NCBI GenBank assembly: GCA_947477655.1
Contig: CANJTS010000006.1
Span: forward strand, 62,001 to 126,000
DNA from: CAILUG01 sp903844415
Lineage (GTDB): Bacteria; Pseudomonadota; Gammaproteobacteria; Pseudomonadales; Pseudohongiellaceae
Direction: 5' to 3'
DNA length: 64,000 bases
Part shown: in pieces, positions 36,355 through 44,591 of the stretch
Position numbering within the stretch: position 1 is the stretch's first letter
How the letters are laid out: each line of letters begins with the position of its first letter
Notes under the pieces: model-generated
Database searches by the model: none
What the model was told of the DNA's origin: nothing
Seen by the model: only the letters and a program-made list of their open reading frames with translations
Made by a program: the position numbers and the translations under genes

Positions 36355-37482
36355 CTAAGGTCTGTTGTCCTGGCAGTAATAAACCGGAAGCTCCGCGTCC
36401 GGCACCCAAACCATGTCCCAGCTGGAGGTCCAGGTTCTGGTGTATGCGCTTGGGTCATCGATAGTAACTTCATAATGCAGCGTGGCCAGATCCGGCCGCG
36501 AGAAGCGCTCGATAAGATGCAGCTGCGGTGTATTAGGCAGGCCGCCGTTGGAAAACCAGAAACTGTCGTTGAAGCCGATGGTGTCGATGACCAGTGTGTC
36601 GCCTACCCAGCTACCCACCGCGTGGCCCCAGTACAGCGGGTCTTCGGAATTGCCTTCGGGGCGGCCTGTTTGTTCACGACCGTCTAGAAAAATCGTGCGC
36701 CAATTTTGATTACCATCGCCCCAGAAATTGCGAATGCGATTGTGGTCGATCTCCTCGAGCAGCCTTACGCCATAGGGGCGCTGGAAAATACGCGGCCCGG
36801 CCTGGGTCTTGCAACCGGTAAACATAGGATCGTCCCGCAGGAAATTCTGCTGCCGGTATTTGTAGAGATCCAGTGCCCACGGCTGGAAGGGCGCAACATT
36901 GTCGGCATCCTCGATATTGGCCAAGAGTCCGGAACTGTCCATGACCACTTCAACGCCGTCTTCCATTAGTGACGATTTACTCGGAAAATCCCAGTAGCCA
37001 CCGCCTTGGCCGGCAGGCGCGCCGAGACGCGGATGGCCATCGGGCCAGCGCGGCGTGGGTCCATTGGCGTATACAGGCGGTACAGCCGGGCTAACAGTGA
37101 ATACGCGCTGGCCGGTGCTTTCCACAATCACGGATTCGCCCCATACCTGGCGACTGTTGTCCCGCGCCGCCATACCTTGAACAGTGATGACATCGCCAGA
37201 TTTGAGCGTTGACGAAGTCCAGCCGTTACGGCGCAGTTCGAGCGTGTTTTCTAGCTCAACCGCCCAACTGGTGGTGGTGCCGCCAGCCTCTACTTCCACG
37301 AAGAGGTGTACATGCGGATTCAGCCAGTCGATCTTTGACACACTCCCGCGCAACTGCATCGGCTTGTCGGGATCGAATTTTGCCTCGGGGACATGATGGG
37401 CAGACACCGTGGTGATACTTGTGCAGAGCACAAGAGCCATACCAAGGGCTGGTATTAACCGCTTTAATTTGCCAGCGAACAT
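36355..37482 (-). CDS. Fused DUF6152 and GHWEGD-type exported protein
   Basis: A 375-residue protein that joins the two families otherwise encoded by neighbouring genes. Start at 37482 (MFAGKLKRLIPAL). The signal peptide ends TVSA at residue 28; the mature part starts His29-His30 and runs as a DUF6152 domain to about 135 (DWLNPHVHLFVEVE, NTLELRRNGWTSSTLKSGDVI, VQGMAARD). A proline-rich linker (PAVPPVYANGPTPRWPDGHPR) leads to a type D-like domain (about 185-375) with MFTGCKTQAGP (first Cys), WRTIFLDGREQ, WGHAVGSWVGDTLVIDTIGF, YEVTIDDPSAYTRTWT and YYCQDN (second Cys). Its existence argues that the two domains work together. It precedes copy 3 of DUF6152 on the same strand. Confidence 0.87.
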   Translation of the reverse strand: MFAGKLKRLIPALGMALVLCTSITTVSAHHVPEAKFDPDKPMQLRGSVSKIDWLNPHVHLFVEVEAGGTTTSWAVELENTLELRRNGWTSSTLKSGDVITVQGMAARDNSRQVWGESVIVESTGQRVFTVSPAVPPVYANGPTPRWPDGHPRLGAPAGQGGGYWDFPSKSSLMEDGVEVVMDSSGLLANIEDADNVAPFQPWALDLYKYRQQNFLRDDPMFTGCKTQAGPRIFQRPYGVRLLEEIDHNRIRNFWGDGNQNWRTIFLDGREQTGRPEGNSEDPLYWGHAVGSWVGDTLVIDTIGFNDSFWFSNGGLPNTPQLHLIERFSRPDLATLHYEVTIDDPSAYTRTWTSSWDMVWVPDAELPVYYCQDNRP

Positions 37483-37544
37483 ACTATTGAAGTCTCCCCG
37501 GTTGACGATCGATACGAATCGACACAGCATTTTTATTGTTCGTT

Positions 37545-37952
37545 CTACTGCCTGGTGATACTAAACGTGCCGTGCTCAGCGCCGACATTCCAGCTTCCGG
37601 CGAGACTGCGGTTGTAAGTACCAAGATCGTCCAGCTTACCGTCAATGACATAACTCACGGGCTGGCCATTGCTGTTCTGCGCATCCGCTTCGAGGTGCAG
37701 TGTCCAGTCGGCCGTATCCACAGTTGCTGTTTTTATCGGTATGGCGTTGGGCCCGGGATTAATCGTTCCAGACAACTTGGTTCCCATCCAATCAAGTACC
37801 ACCACAACACGCTTCTGCTGGGCTCCATCGAGACCCCAGTCGCCGACCCATACGCCGCTCATTGGATGGCCTTCTTGGGCATGTGCGACGGAAACCAGCA
37901 ATAAAGCCAGCCAGATTCGGCAGGTGACGCGCAGGGCAGCGTGAAAGTTCAT
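37545..37952 (-). CDS. Small exported protein, GxWxGDWG type, copy 2
   Basis: A 135-residue exported protein. The start at 37952 (MNFHAALRVTCRIW) gives a clean signal peptide ending AHAQ; the frame to 38063 adds a non-leader segment. The mature part begins QEGHPMSGVWVGDWG and parallels the copy at 34516 throughout (KLSGTINPGPNA, DWTLHLEADAQ, VIDGKLDDLG, LAGSWNVG). It lies upstream of the fused DUF6152/GHWEGD gene and downstream of the molybdenum hydroxylase genes. Function unknown. Confidence 0.82.
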   Translation of the reverse strand: MNFHAALRVTCRIWLALLLVSVAHAQEGHPMSGVWVGDWGLDGAQQKRVVVVLDWMGTKLSGTINPGPNAIPIKTATVDTADWTLHLEADAQNSNGQPVSYVIDGKLDDLGTYNRSLAGSWNVGAEHGTFSITRQ

Positions 37953-38141
37953 TGGATTGCTCTTGTTGTTATCCCGTGCGGGGACCAGACCCTTGTTGCG
38001 GTTGATACTACGAAAACAAGCATCGCATGTCCACAGGTCAAAATTGACAAGATCATGCAACACCTATCCGAATGTTCCAGAAGGAATTGTATATCCTCTT
38101 TTTATGTTTTTTTTGCTAGCGTACGGTAAGCACTACTGTCC

Positions 38142-40511
38142 CTACGTTCGGGCTGTCTGCAATGCCTCCAGCACTCGTTCCTTGCGGAACGGCGCCCTGC
38201 GCAACCGAACTCCAGTAGCGTCATAAATCGCATTCGCTACTGCGGCAATCAGCGGTTTGTGGCTCGTCTCGCCGGCGCCATAGTGTGGCAGGTCGGGACG
38301 ATCCGGGTTGGGATCGCCGTTGACGAGTACGATGTCGATGGCTTCCGGCGTGTCGGAATGGCGTAGGCTGGGGTGTGATACCCAATCGACGCTCGTTACT
38401 TTTTCGTTGTCGAACTGCACTTCTTCCCACAGTGCGCGGCTGATGCCATGCAGCATGCCGCACTCAACCGTGTGCTTGAGTCCCATCGGATTGATGGCCA
38501 GGCCGCAGTCGTGGGCACAGACCAAGCGTTTGACCCACACATGACCGGTATCGCGGTTTACTTCTACATCGGCGATTACCGCCACTACTGTATTACTGCG
38601 GGAGGTGTAAGCGATGCCACGCCCACTCTGTATTGGGCCCGGCTGTTGGGGTTTCGGTGCAGGCCGAGTGTCCCAACCGCCGTAAGCTTCTACCGCCGAA
38701 CGTAGCACAGCGAGGGAGCGTGCGCGTCGGAATGTATCGTCCTCAAGACTCGCTTCAAGCAGTTCCAGCCGAAACTCGGCCGGATCCCTGCCCGCTGCTG
38801 CTGCGAGTTCGTCGATGAAACCCTCGAAGGCAAAGGTAACCTGTGGACCATCTGGATCACGCAGGTTGCCCGTGCGCAATGGCGTCTCCCACGCCATCGG
38901 CAGCGACACCACATGTCCTGCCAAGAGCAAATTCGGAATACCATACATTACCGACGGCATTGCGGCAGCACCTGCTGCTGTGCGTTCGGGCCGCCGGCCC
39001 ATCAGCTGCGCGATCAACACGGTGTCGGGCTCGTTATAACCAATGTGGTTGTAGTCAATGGCGCGTGCCTCGTACTCGAGTGCCACTAGTTTGCCGTTGG
39101 TATCCAGGCCACCACGCAGCTTGAAGGCGTAGGCTGGACCTTTGGTATCCCAAGCTGTTTCTTCGTGCCGCATCCACTGCACGCGCACGGGTCTGCCAAG
39201 CTCGTTGGCAAGAAAGGCAGCCTCGAAACCGACATCGTCCGACGCTGTGCGTCCGTACACCTGCGGACCATCCATATACACCACACGCACGCGGTCGCGC
39301 GGCAGGTCGAGAAACTGTGCAACGCCATTACGCAGGCCGTACGACTTCATGTCGTTCGAGTAAATCGTCATTTGATTGTTGGATGGATCAGCCAGCGCAA
39401 AGGCCGGACCTATGGCAGTGTGCCCCTGGAACGGCATGTCGTACTCAGCTTCAAGTACTTGGACCACGCTGGTGAATGCCGCAGTTGGGTCACCCGTAAG
39501 TCTCGGATCGGAACTCGACGTTGGTATTGCTGAACGAATGTAATTAAACAGATCGTTAGAGGCTGGGAACGGCGCTTGTGCGGGCGGTATCCATTCGGCC
39601 TTGAGCTGTTGCGCAGCCTGTATGGCCTGCTCTTCGCGTTCGCACACCACGGCCACATAGTTGCCGCGGCTCACCACTTGGACAAAACCGGCAATGCTGG
39701 CTACTGAGGTCTCGTCGATGCTACGCAGGCTTGCCCCTGCCACCGGCGGCCGCACGTTGCGCGCGTGGAGCATGCCGGGCACTTTCATGTCCACAGCCCA
39801 GGTCAACGAGCCGTCGACCTTGGCCGGAATGTCGTAACGCTGGATCGGCTTACCAATAACACGCATCTCCTGCACGGGCTTGACGGCAGCCGTACCAGTG
39901 GTGGCGTTGACATTACGCCCCGTAAGAGTCACATCGAAGCGCTGGCCGCCGACGAGCTCAGCGTAGTTAACTGATTTCGTGGCGTCTTTTAGTGACGAGA
40001 TTATACCGTTGCTAACCGTTAGTTCTGTAACTGGTGTTTTTAGGCGTTCAGCTCCAAGCTCCAGCAACACACGCCGCGCTTCCGCAGCAACTCTGCGCAT
40101 TGGCCAACCGTCGGTTTCGATGGCATCAGAGCCGCCCGAGCCGCCTTGGTCGGGAGTGGTATCGCTACTGCCCATCACTAGACGCGTCTGTTCATAAGCC
40201 ATGTCGAGTTCGTCGCACATCATTTGCCGAAACGCGGTGCCGGTGCCTTGGCCGCCATCGGTTTTGCCGACGAAGAATGTGGCCGTGTTGTCGGGATGTA
40301 TGATGATCCAAGTGTCGAGCTGCAAAAAATCCGGATCGGGATACGGCCCATCAAGCGCTTGCGCCAACACGCGAGCGCCGGGGACAGAGCCGATGCCGAG
40401 GCTCAGCACCAGTGCGCCGGAGGACGCCAGAAAATTGCGGCGCGAGGTGGATGGGTTGATGCGACGCAGCGCATCTTCGAGAGCCTTGGGAAACTGGAAT
40501 TTCGTGTTCAT
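38142..40511 (-). CDS. Molybdenum hydroxylase large subunit (isoquinoline oxidoreductase beta-like), Tat-exported
   Basis: A 789-residue molybdopterin-binding subunit of the xanthine dehydrogenase/aldehyde oxidase superfamily, closest in layout to the IorB/aldehyde dehydrogenase type. A twin-arginine leader lies at about 23-52 (SRRNFLASSG, then a hydrophobic core ending VLA). Visible motifs are GKTDGGQGTGTAFRQMM, GYNEPDTV, RGIAYTSRSNTV, CAHDCGLAINPMGLKHTVECGMLHGISRALWEE, and a C-terminal GAGETSHKPL, where the Glu is the expected catalytic base. It overlaps the 2Fe-2S subunit gene by four bases. The enzyme hydroxylates a heterocycle or aldehyde using water, with electrons through the 2Fe-2S subunit. 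The substrate is unknown. Confidence 0.93.
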   Translation of the reverse strand: MNTKFQFPKALEDALRRINPSTSRRNFLASSGALVLSLGIGSVPGARVLAQALDGPYPDPDFLQLDTWIIIHPDNTATFFVGKTDGGQGTGTAFRQMMCDELDMAYEQTRLVMGSSDTTPDQGGSGGSDAIETDGWPMRRVAAEARRVLLELGAERLKTPVTELTVSNGIISSLKDATKSVNYAELVGGQRFDVTLTGRNVNATTGTAAVKPVQEMRVIGKPIQRYDIPAKVDGSLTWAVDMKVPGMLHARNVRPPVAGASLRSIDETSVASIAGFVQVVSRGNYVAVVCEREEQAIQAAQQLKAEWIPPAQAPFPASNDLFNYIRSAIPTSSSDPRLTGDPTAAFTSVVQVLEAEYDMPFQGHTAIGPAFALADPSNNQMTIYSNDMKSYGLRNGVAQFLDLPRDRVRVVYMDGPQVYGRTASDDVGFEAAFLANELGRPVRVQWMRHEETAWDTKGPAYAFKLRGGLDTNGKLVALEYEARAIDYNHIGYNEPDTVLIAQLMGRRPERTAAGAAAMPSVMYGIPNLLLAGHVVSLPMAWETPLRTGNLRDPDGPQVTFAFEGFIDELAAAAGRDPAEFRLELLEASLEDDTFRRARSLAVLRSAVEAYGGWDTRPAPKPQQPGPIQSGRGIAYTSRSNTVVAVIADVEVNRDTGHVWVKRLVCAHDCGLAINPMGLKHTVECGMLHGISRALWEEVQFDNEKVTSVDWVSHPSLRHSDTPEAIDIVLVNGDPNPDRPDLPHYGAGETSHKPLIAAVANAIYDATGVRLRRAPFRKERVLEALQTART

Positions 40512-41014
40512 ACTGCAGCCTCCAGATCATTCTGTTGATCCTTCTCTTGAACAAGTTCCTGCCCGTTCACCACGCGTTTGATCGCGGCCTGAATACGGAA
40601 ATAGGTCATGCAGCGGCACAGAGCACCTTCCATACCTTCACGAATCTCGGCATCGGTGGGCTTGGAATTGCGGTCGAGCAAGGCTTTGGCGGTCATGATC
40701 TGGCCATTCTGGCAGTAGCCACACTGCGGCACTTGCTCATCGATCCACGCCTGTTGCAGCGGATGCAAGATGCCATTTTGCGCGAGACCCTCGAGCGTGG
40801 TCACTTCGCCGCTCACAGCCACAACAGGCAGCTGGCATGAGCGCACAGCAACACCACCGATAATCACGGTGCACGATCCGCATTGCCCCAAACCACAGCC
40901 GAAACGCGGGCCACGCAGCCCAAGATCGTTGCGCAGCACATACAGAAGCGGTGTCGACGGGTCGATGTCCACTTCGTGAACTGCACCATTTACATTAAGC
41001 GAAACGACACTCAT
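40508..41014 (-). CDS. Molybdenum hydroxylase 2Fe-2S subunit
   Basis: A 168-residue small subunit with two [2Fe-2S] clusters. The plant-type ferredoxin cluster is in GPRFGCGLGQCGSC plus the following CQLP; the second is formed by CGYCQNGQI and CRCMTYF. It has no signal peptide, so it is probably co-exported with its Tat-bearing partner. A GAGGG site precedes the start, and its end overlaps the large-subunit start (ATGA). No FAD subunit is present, so the electron acceptor is probably a cytochrome. Confidence 0.95.
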   Translation of the reverse strand: MSVVSLNVNGAVHEVDIDPSTPLLYVLRNDLGLRGPRFGCGLGQCGSCTVIIGGVAVRSCQLPVVAVSGEVTTLEGLAQNGILHPLQQAWIDEQVPQCGYCQNGQIMTAKALLDRNSKPTDAEIREGMEGALCRCMTYFRIQAAIKRVVNGQELVQEKDQQNDLEAAV

Positions 41015-41093
41015 GGGTTGCCCTCAGATCAGCAAAATTAAACAGAAATTCAAAATTTCAGAACTCGCAACAGCCGCTGCCCCACCAGATAAT

Positions 41094-41516
41094 CTACTGC
41101 GCCTTGGGTGCTGCGCCAATCCCCGACGAGCCTACATCAAGTTCCGATCCGTCCGGCAAGGTCACGGCGCCACCGCTGGCGCGGAACTCGTCGCCGCGGG
41201 CGCGATAGCCGATCACGTCAACCTTGGTGCCTGCTGGCAACGAGTTACGGTCCCAGCCGCGGCGGATCAGCGCGTTGGGCGCGCCGCCTTCGATGGCCCA
41301 CTCCTGGACTTCGCCTGCGGTCGTGGTGACTTTCAGATAGATATAAGAATGGGGATTGCTGAAAACCAGACGAATCACTTCGCCACTCAGTTGTATCGGC
41401 TTATTAATGTCGAATTCCGCCGAGAACGAGTGATGCGCGACCGCTGGCGTAATCAGCCCAGGAAGAGTGAAGAGCGCTGTGGCTACCAAGATCTTGCATA
41501 GGATTGCGTTGGGCAT
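41094..41516 (-). CDS. Exported DUF6152 protein, copy 5
   Basis: A 140-residue exported DUF6152-type protein with a GAGAGGTG ribosome site. The leader ends TPAVA at residue 27, directly before His28-His29 (HHSFSAEFDINKPI). Then come G-VIRLVFSNPHSYIYLKV, W-IEGGAPNALIRRGWDRNSLPAGT and GYRARGDEFRASGG. It is closest to copy 1 (9176): both share IEGGAPNALIRRGW-type wording and a GSELDVGSS / GSKLFVGSS end. It lies 24 bases downstream of a type A gene, the same pairing as at 8.3-9.6 kb. Confidence 0.87.
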   Translation of the reverse strand: MPNAILCKILVATALFTLPGLITPAVAHHSFSAEFDINKPIQLSGEVIRLVFSNPHSYIYLKVTTTAGEVQEWAIEGGAPNALIRRGWDRNSLPAGTKVDVIGYRARGDEFRASGGAVTLPDGSELDVGSSGIGAAPKAQ

Positions 41517-41540
41517 TTCTACACCTCTCTTTATATTGTT

Positions 41541-42395
41541 TTATTGTTCGCCGGTTAAGGGAGTTGCGACCGCAGCGGAATCTGTACTCATCAAATCGCC
41601 GTACAGCAACTGCTCGGCAAATGCCACGCAGCTGTGCTCCAGCAGGCGTGCATCTGCTTCGACGTGCCGGTACAGCGGCATGCTGATGGTCCAGGGACGC
41701 GAGAAGGTCTGGGGATCATCTATGGTGGCTTCGTATTGGATGAGATTTTCATTCACGAGGGTATAACGCTCGGTCACTATCATAGCGGGGCTGTGGTGGT
41801 TACCGGCGCGGTCGAGCCAAGTCTGGTCGATGTTGGAATTGACTTCGATAACGAGAGTATCGCCGTCCCATGAGCCGTTGGACCAGCCCATCCACAGATC
41901 TACCGGTGCGGTCTGGTGCTGTTGTTCGTTCATGTACACAGGTCGGTTGGCGTTGGCAAAGGCATAGCTAAACAGAATGATGTCGCCTTCGCCCTGTACG
42001 ATCTGGAACGGATGCGGCATATACGTGGCGCGCGGGATGCCGGGCATGTAGCACTTGGCTTCGGGGTCGGCGGCGGGCCAGCCGGCGCGGTTAGCGTCGC
42101 GCTTGGTCAGCGCTTCGGGCAGGTAAGGTATGCTGCCGCCCATTACAACACCGCTACCAGCAGGAATCGCAGCGATGGCACCCAGTGGCCAAAACGCGTC
42201 TAGCGCCTGGGCAGGGTGAGCTTCGAGATTCCAGTTGGCGGTATTCATCGCCTGCCAAATGCCGTTGAAGTTGGGTTTTCCGCCAATGCGTGTATCACTT
42301 TCGACTTGCTGTTCGCCCGCACAGGATGCAAGGCCTGTTAGGATTATGAAGACCAAAAGAAAAATACTGGGTTTGAGTAGCAGTTGTTGTTTCAT
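41541..42395 (-). CDS. Exported GHWEGD-type lipoprotein, type A copy 2
   Basis: A protein of about 284 residues, start at 42395 (MKQQLLLKPSIF). The leader has a lipobox LASC, so this copy is a predicted lipoprotein, unlike its paralogue at 8334, which has a plain signal peptide. Shared features are GGKPNFNGIWQAMNTANWNL, AKCYMPGIPRATYMPHPFQIVQG, SNGSWDGDTLVIEVNSNIDQTW (variant of GHWEGD), TERYTLV, YEATIDDPQTFSRPW and LLEHSCVAFAEQLLYGDL. It is followed by a DUF6152 gene and is divergent from the type B gene at 42442, with only 46 bases between them. Confidence 0.83.
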   Translation of the reverse strand: MKQQLLLKPSIFLLVFIILTGLASCAGEQQVESDTRIGGKPNFNGIWQAMNTANWNLEAHPAQALDAFWPLGAIAAIPAGSGVVMGGSIPYLPEALTKRDANRAGWPAADPEAKCYMPGIPRATYMPHPFQIVQGEGDIILFSYAFANANRPVYMNEQQHQTAPVDLWMGWSNGSWDGDTLVIEVNSNIDQTWLDRAGNHHSPAMIVTERYTLVNENLIQYEATIDDPQTFSRPWTISMPLYRHVEADARLLEHSCVAFAEQLLYGDLMSTDSAAVATPLTGEQ

Positions 42396-42441
42396 AGGCT
42401 CTATTATAGCCATACAAACTCTTTACAAGGGTAGAAAAGAA

Positions 42442-43623
42442 ATGCTGATTCCAGTAAAGCTTGTTAAAAAAATGACTGCCGGCAGAACCTATCGATTGCG
42501 CAGTCTGGCTCTGCCTGGGCTGGCCATAGCCTTGGGAGCCGGCCTCACCCAGCAGATCGTGTCACAGCCTGTGGAAGCCCCAGTGCCGGCCGAACTTACA
42601 GCAGCCGCCCATGCCGATCCAGCTTGGCAAACCCCGCGCTTATCGTGGGGGCATCCGAATCTGGAAGGTACGTTTACCAGTCGCGACATGAGTGGCATTC
42701 CGATGGAGCGACCAGTGCAGTTTGGAGAACGTGGGTCGTTGAACGAAGAAGAGTTCCTGCAACGTGCCAGCGGCGGTCCCGGTGGCCTTGCGGCGCTGCG
42801 CGCCGGTGATGAATTCGAAGGCGAGGCCCGCCTACAGCTGAGCGCGCTTGATTCAAGCGAGGTCGGTACCCGTACTTTCAGCTACAGCTCCTATATTGTC
42901 ACACCTGTCAACGGCCGTGTGCCGGCACTAACTGCAGAAGGTGAGCAGCGCCAAGCTGACTTTCGTAGCGGCCAGTCGAATGGCCCTTATTTCACGACCG
43001 CCAATTTTTCCTATTACGACCGCTGCATCACCCGCGGTATAAGCGGTTCTATCTTGCCCTCGTTATATGGCGACGCCATGCGCATCGTGCAGTCACCTAC
43101 GGAAGTGGCAATCAGTTATGAAATGCTGCACGACACGCGGATCATTCCACTTAATGGCCGCGCCTTGCCAGACGCTGGCGTCACCCAGTACATGGGCGCA
43201 TCAACAGGTCACTTCGAGGGCGACACACTAGTGGTGGAAACCCGCAACCTTACTGACAAACTGGCCATCGCCCGTTATGCGCACAGTCTCGATGCCGTAC
43301 TTACCGAACGTTTTACTCGCATCGATCCGGACATGATCGACTACACAGTAACCGTAGACGACCCGCGTACTTTCCAGTCGCCATGGACATTCCGCCTGAC
43401 CCTCACCACCCAACCGGATTACCAAATCCTCGAGTACTCTTGCCACGAGGGTAATTTCTTCGTGGCGAACGCCTTACGCGCGGAGCAGGGTTACCAGCAA
43501 AGTGTCATCACAGCGCAGGCCCGGGGCGAGCCGATCCCCGAACGCCAGACCAGCACCGGTGGGAACGAAATTTACCAGGCGCCATCTTCGGAGCAAGCAG
43601 TCGACATCAACGCAGCACAATAG
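42442..43623 (+). CDS. Exported GHWEGD-type protein, type B copy 2
   Basis: A 393-residue exported protein. I start at 42442 (MLIPVKLVKKMTAG), after an AAGGG site; the longer open frame runs into the divergent gene. It aligns with 9701-10855 along its length: SWGHPNLEGTFTSRDMSG, YDRCITRGISGSILPSLYG (first Cys), YEMLHDTRIIPLNGR, TGHFEGDTLVVETRNLTD, TERFTRIDPDMIDYTVTVDDP and LEYSCHEGN (second Cys). It is divergent from the type A lipoprotein and ends in a good terminator. Confidence 0.84.
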   Translation: MLIPVKLVKKMTAGRTYRLRSLALPGLAIALGAGLTQQIVSQPVEAPVPAELTAAAHADPAWQTPRLSWGHPNLEGTFTSRDMSGIPMERPVQFGERGSLNEEEFLQRASGGPGGLAALRAGDEFEGEARLQLSALDSSEVGTRTFSYSSYIVTPVNGRVPALTAEGEQRQADFRSGQSNGPYFTTANFSYYDRCITRGISGSILPSLYGDAMRIVQSPTEVAISYEMLHDTRIIPLNGRALPDAGVTQYMGASTGHFEGDTLVVETRNLTDKLAIARYAHSLDAVLTERFTRIDPDMIDYTVTVDDPRTFQSPWTFRLTLTTQPDYQILEYSCHEGNFFVANALRAEQGYQQSVITAQARGEPIPERQTSTGGNEIYQAPSSEQAVDINAAQ

Positions 43624-43626
43624 AGA

Positions 43627-43664
43627 GCGATTCTCCCCCATAAGAATCGCCTTATGTTTTTTTT
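43627..43664 (+). terminator. Terminator after type B copy 2
   Basis: GCGATTCT and AGAATCGC form an eight-base stem with an eight-base loop, followed four bases later by a run of T residues. It starts four bases after the stop codon. Confidence 0.88.
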
Positions 43665-43727
43665 ATTTGCCCAACCTTGGGCGTGCTTGAAATATTATTG
43701 TTGCAACGCCAAAATATTGCGTAGCTG

Positions 43728-44591
43728 TTAAGGAACGATTGGACTAGTACGGTCGATGCTTGTACTGCCGCCGCCTACCATCAGCTCATCCGCCAGATTT
43801 CCATCCTGACAAAGGAACTGAAAAGTTTCCTGATCGGGCGTCCAATTAATCAGCATACCTGTCTTCCATGTGGCAGTGTAGGCACCCGGATCATCCACAA
43901 TCATTTCGTAACTAAGCGTATCGAAATCCAGCCGAGTGATGCGTTCTATTAGATGCAGTTTTGTCGTGTTGGGAATTCCGCGCGAGTCAATCCAACCCCG
44001 CTCATTGAACCCGATCGTGTCGATGACCAGCGTATCGCCTTCCCGATGACCAACGGAATGGCCACCGTAGCTAGGATCAAAATCAGCTGGGTGCGAGCGA
44101 CCGTCCATATATATGGTACGGAAGCTGTGCGATCCGCCCGTATGAAACAGGTAAAGGCGCTTTTCTTCGGGGACTTCCACGATGTCGATACCGTATGGAA
44201 TCGACATATTACGCATACCGCCGCTGGGCTTGCAGCGTCCATAGGGTTCAATCTCGTGCTCCAATCGGTACATGTATAACGCCTCAGCCCAAGGCTGGAA
44301 CGGTACTTGGCTGAACAAGGGTTTCAGGTTCAACGGATTGCTGGTATTGGGCCGGCCCCCACGGTCGCGCAGCGCAAATTGAGCTTCAGTTTCGGGCATC
44401 ATCGAGCGGGTATCGCTGCGGCTCCACGTGCCGATTTCGCCGGGCGGCGCTCCGAAACTCACTTCGCCATTGGGTAAGCGGGGCGCAGGACGAACGCTAG
44501 CATTTTCCTGGGCTCGCAGTGGCTGCGTCAGCATAGATGTTGCAATCAAAACCAACAACAACCTTACAGCTCCAACAGGTTGATCTCTCAT
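43728..44591 (-). CDS. Exported GHWEGD-type protein, type D copy 2
   Basis: A 287-residue exported protein (leader about 1-27, ending RAQ), strongly similar to 34932-35798: PFQPWAEALYMYRLEHEIEPYGRCKPSGG (first Cys), HTGGSHSFRTIYMDGR, YGGHSVGHREGDTLVIDTIGFNERGWID, YEMIVDDPGAYTATWKTGM and FLCQDGNLADELM (second Cys). In this copy the signature Trp is Arg (GHREGD). A GAGGGCTA ribosome site is present. Unlike copy 1 it has no DUF6152 neighbour on its own strand, but it stands beside the A/DUF6152/B module. Confidence 0.84.
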   Translation of the reverse strand: MRDQPVGAVRLLLVLIATSMLTQPLRAQENASVRPAPRLPNGEVSFGAPPGEIGTWSRSDTRSMMPETEAQFALRDRGGRPNTSNPLNLKPLFSQVPFQPWAEALYMYRLEHEIEPYGRCKPSGGMRNMSIPYGIDIVEVPEEKRLYLFHTGGSHSFRTIYMDGRSHPADFDPSYGGHSVGHREGDTLVIDTIGFNERGWIDSRGIPNTTKLHLIERITRLDFDTLSYEMIVDDPGAYTATWKTGMLINWTPDQETFQFLCQDGNLADELMVGGGSTSIDRTSPIVP

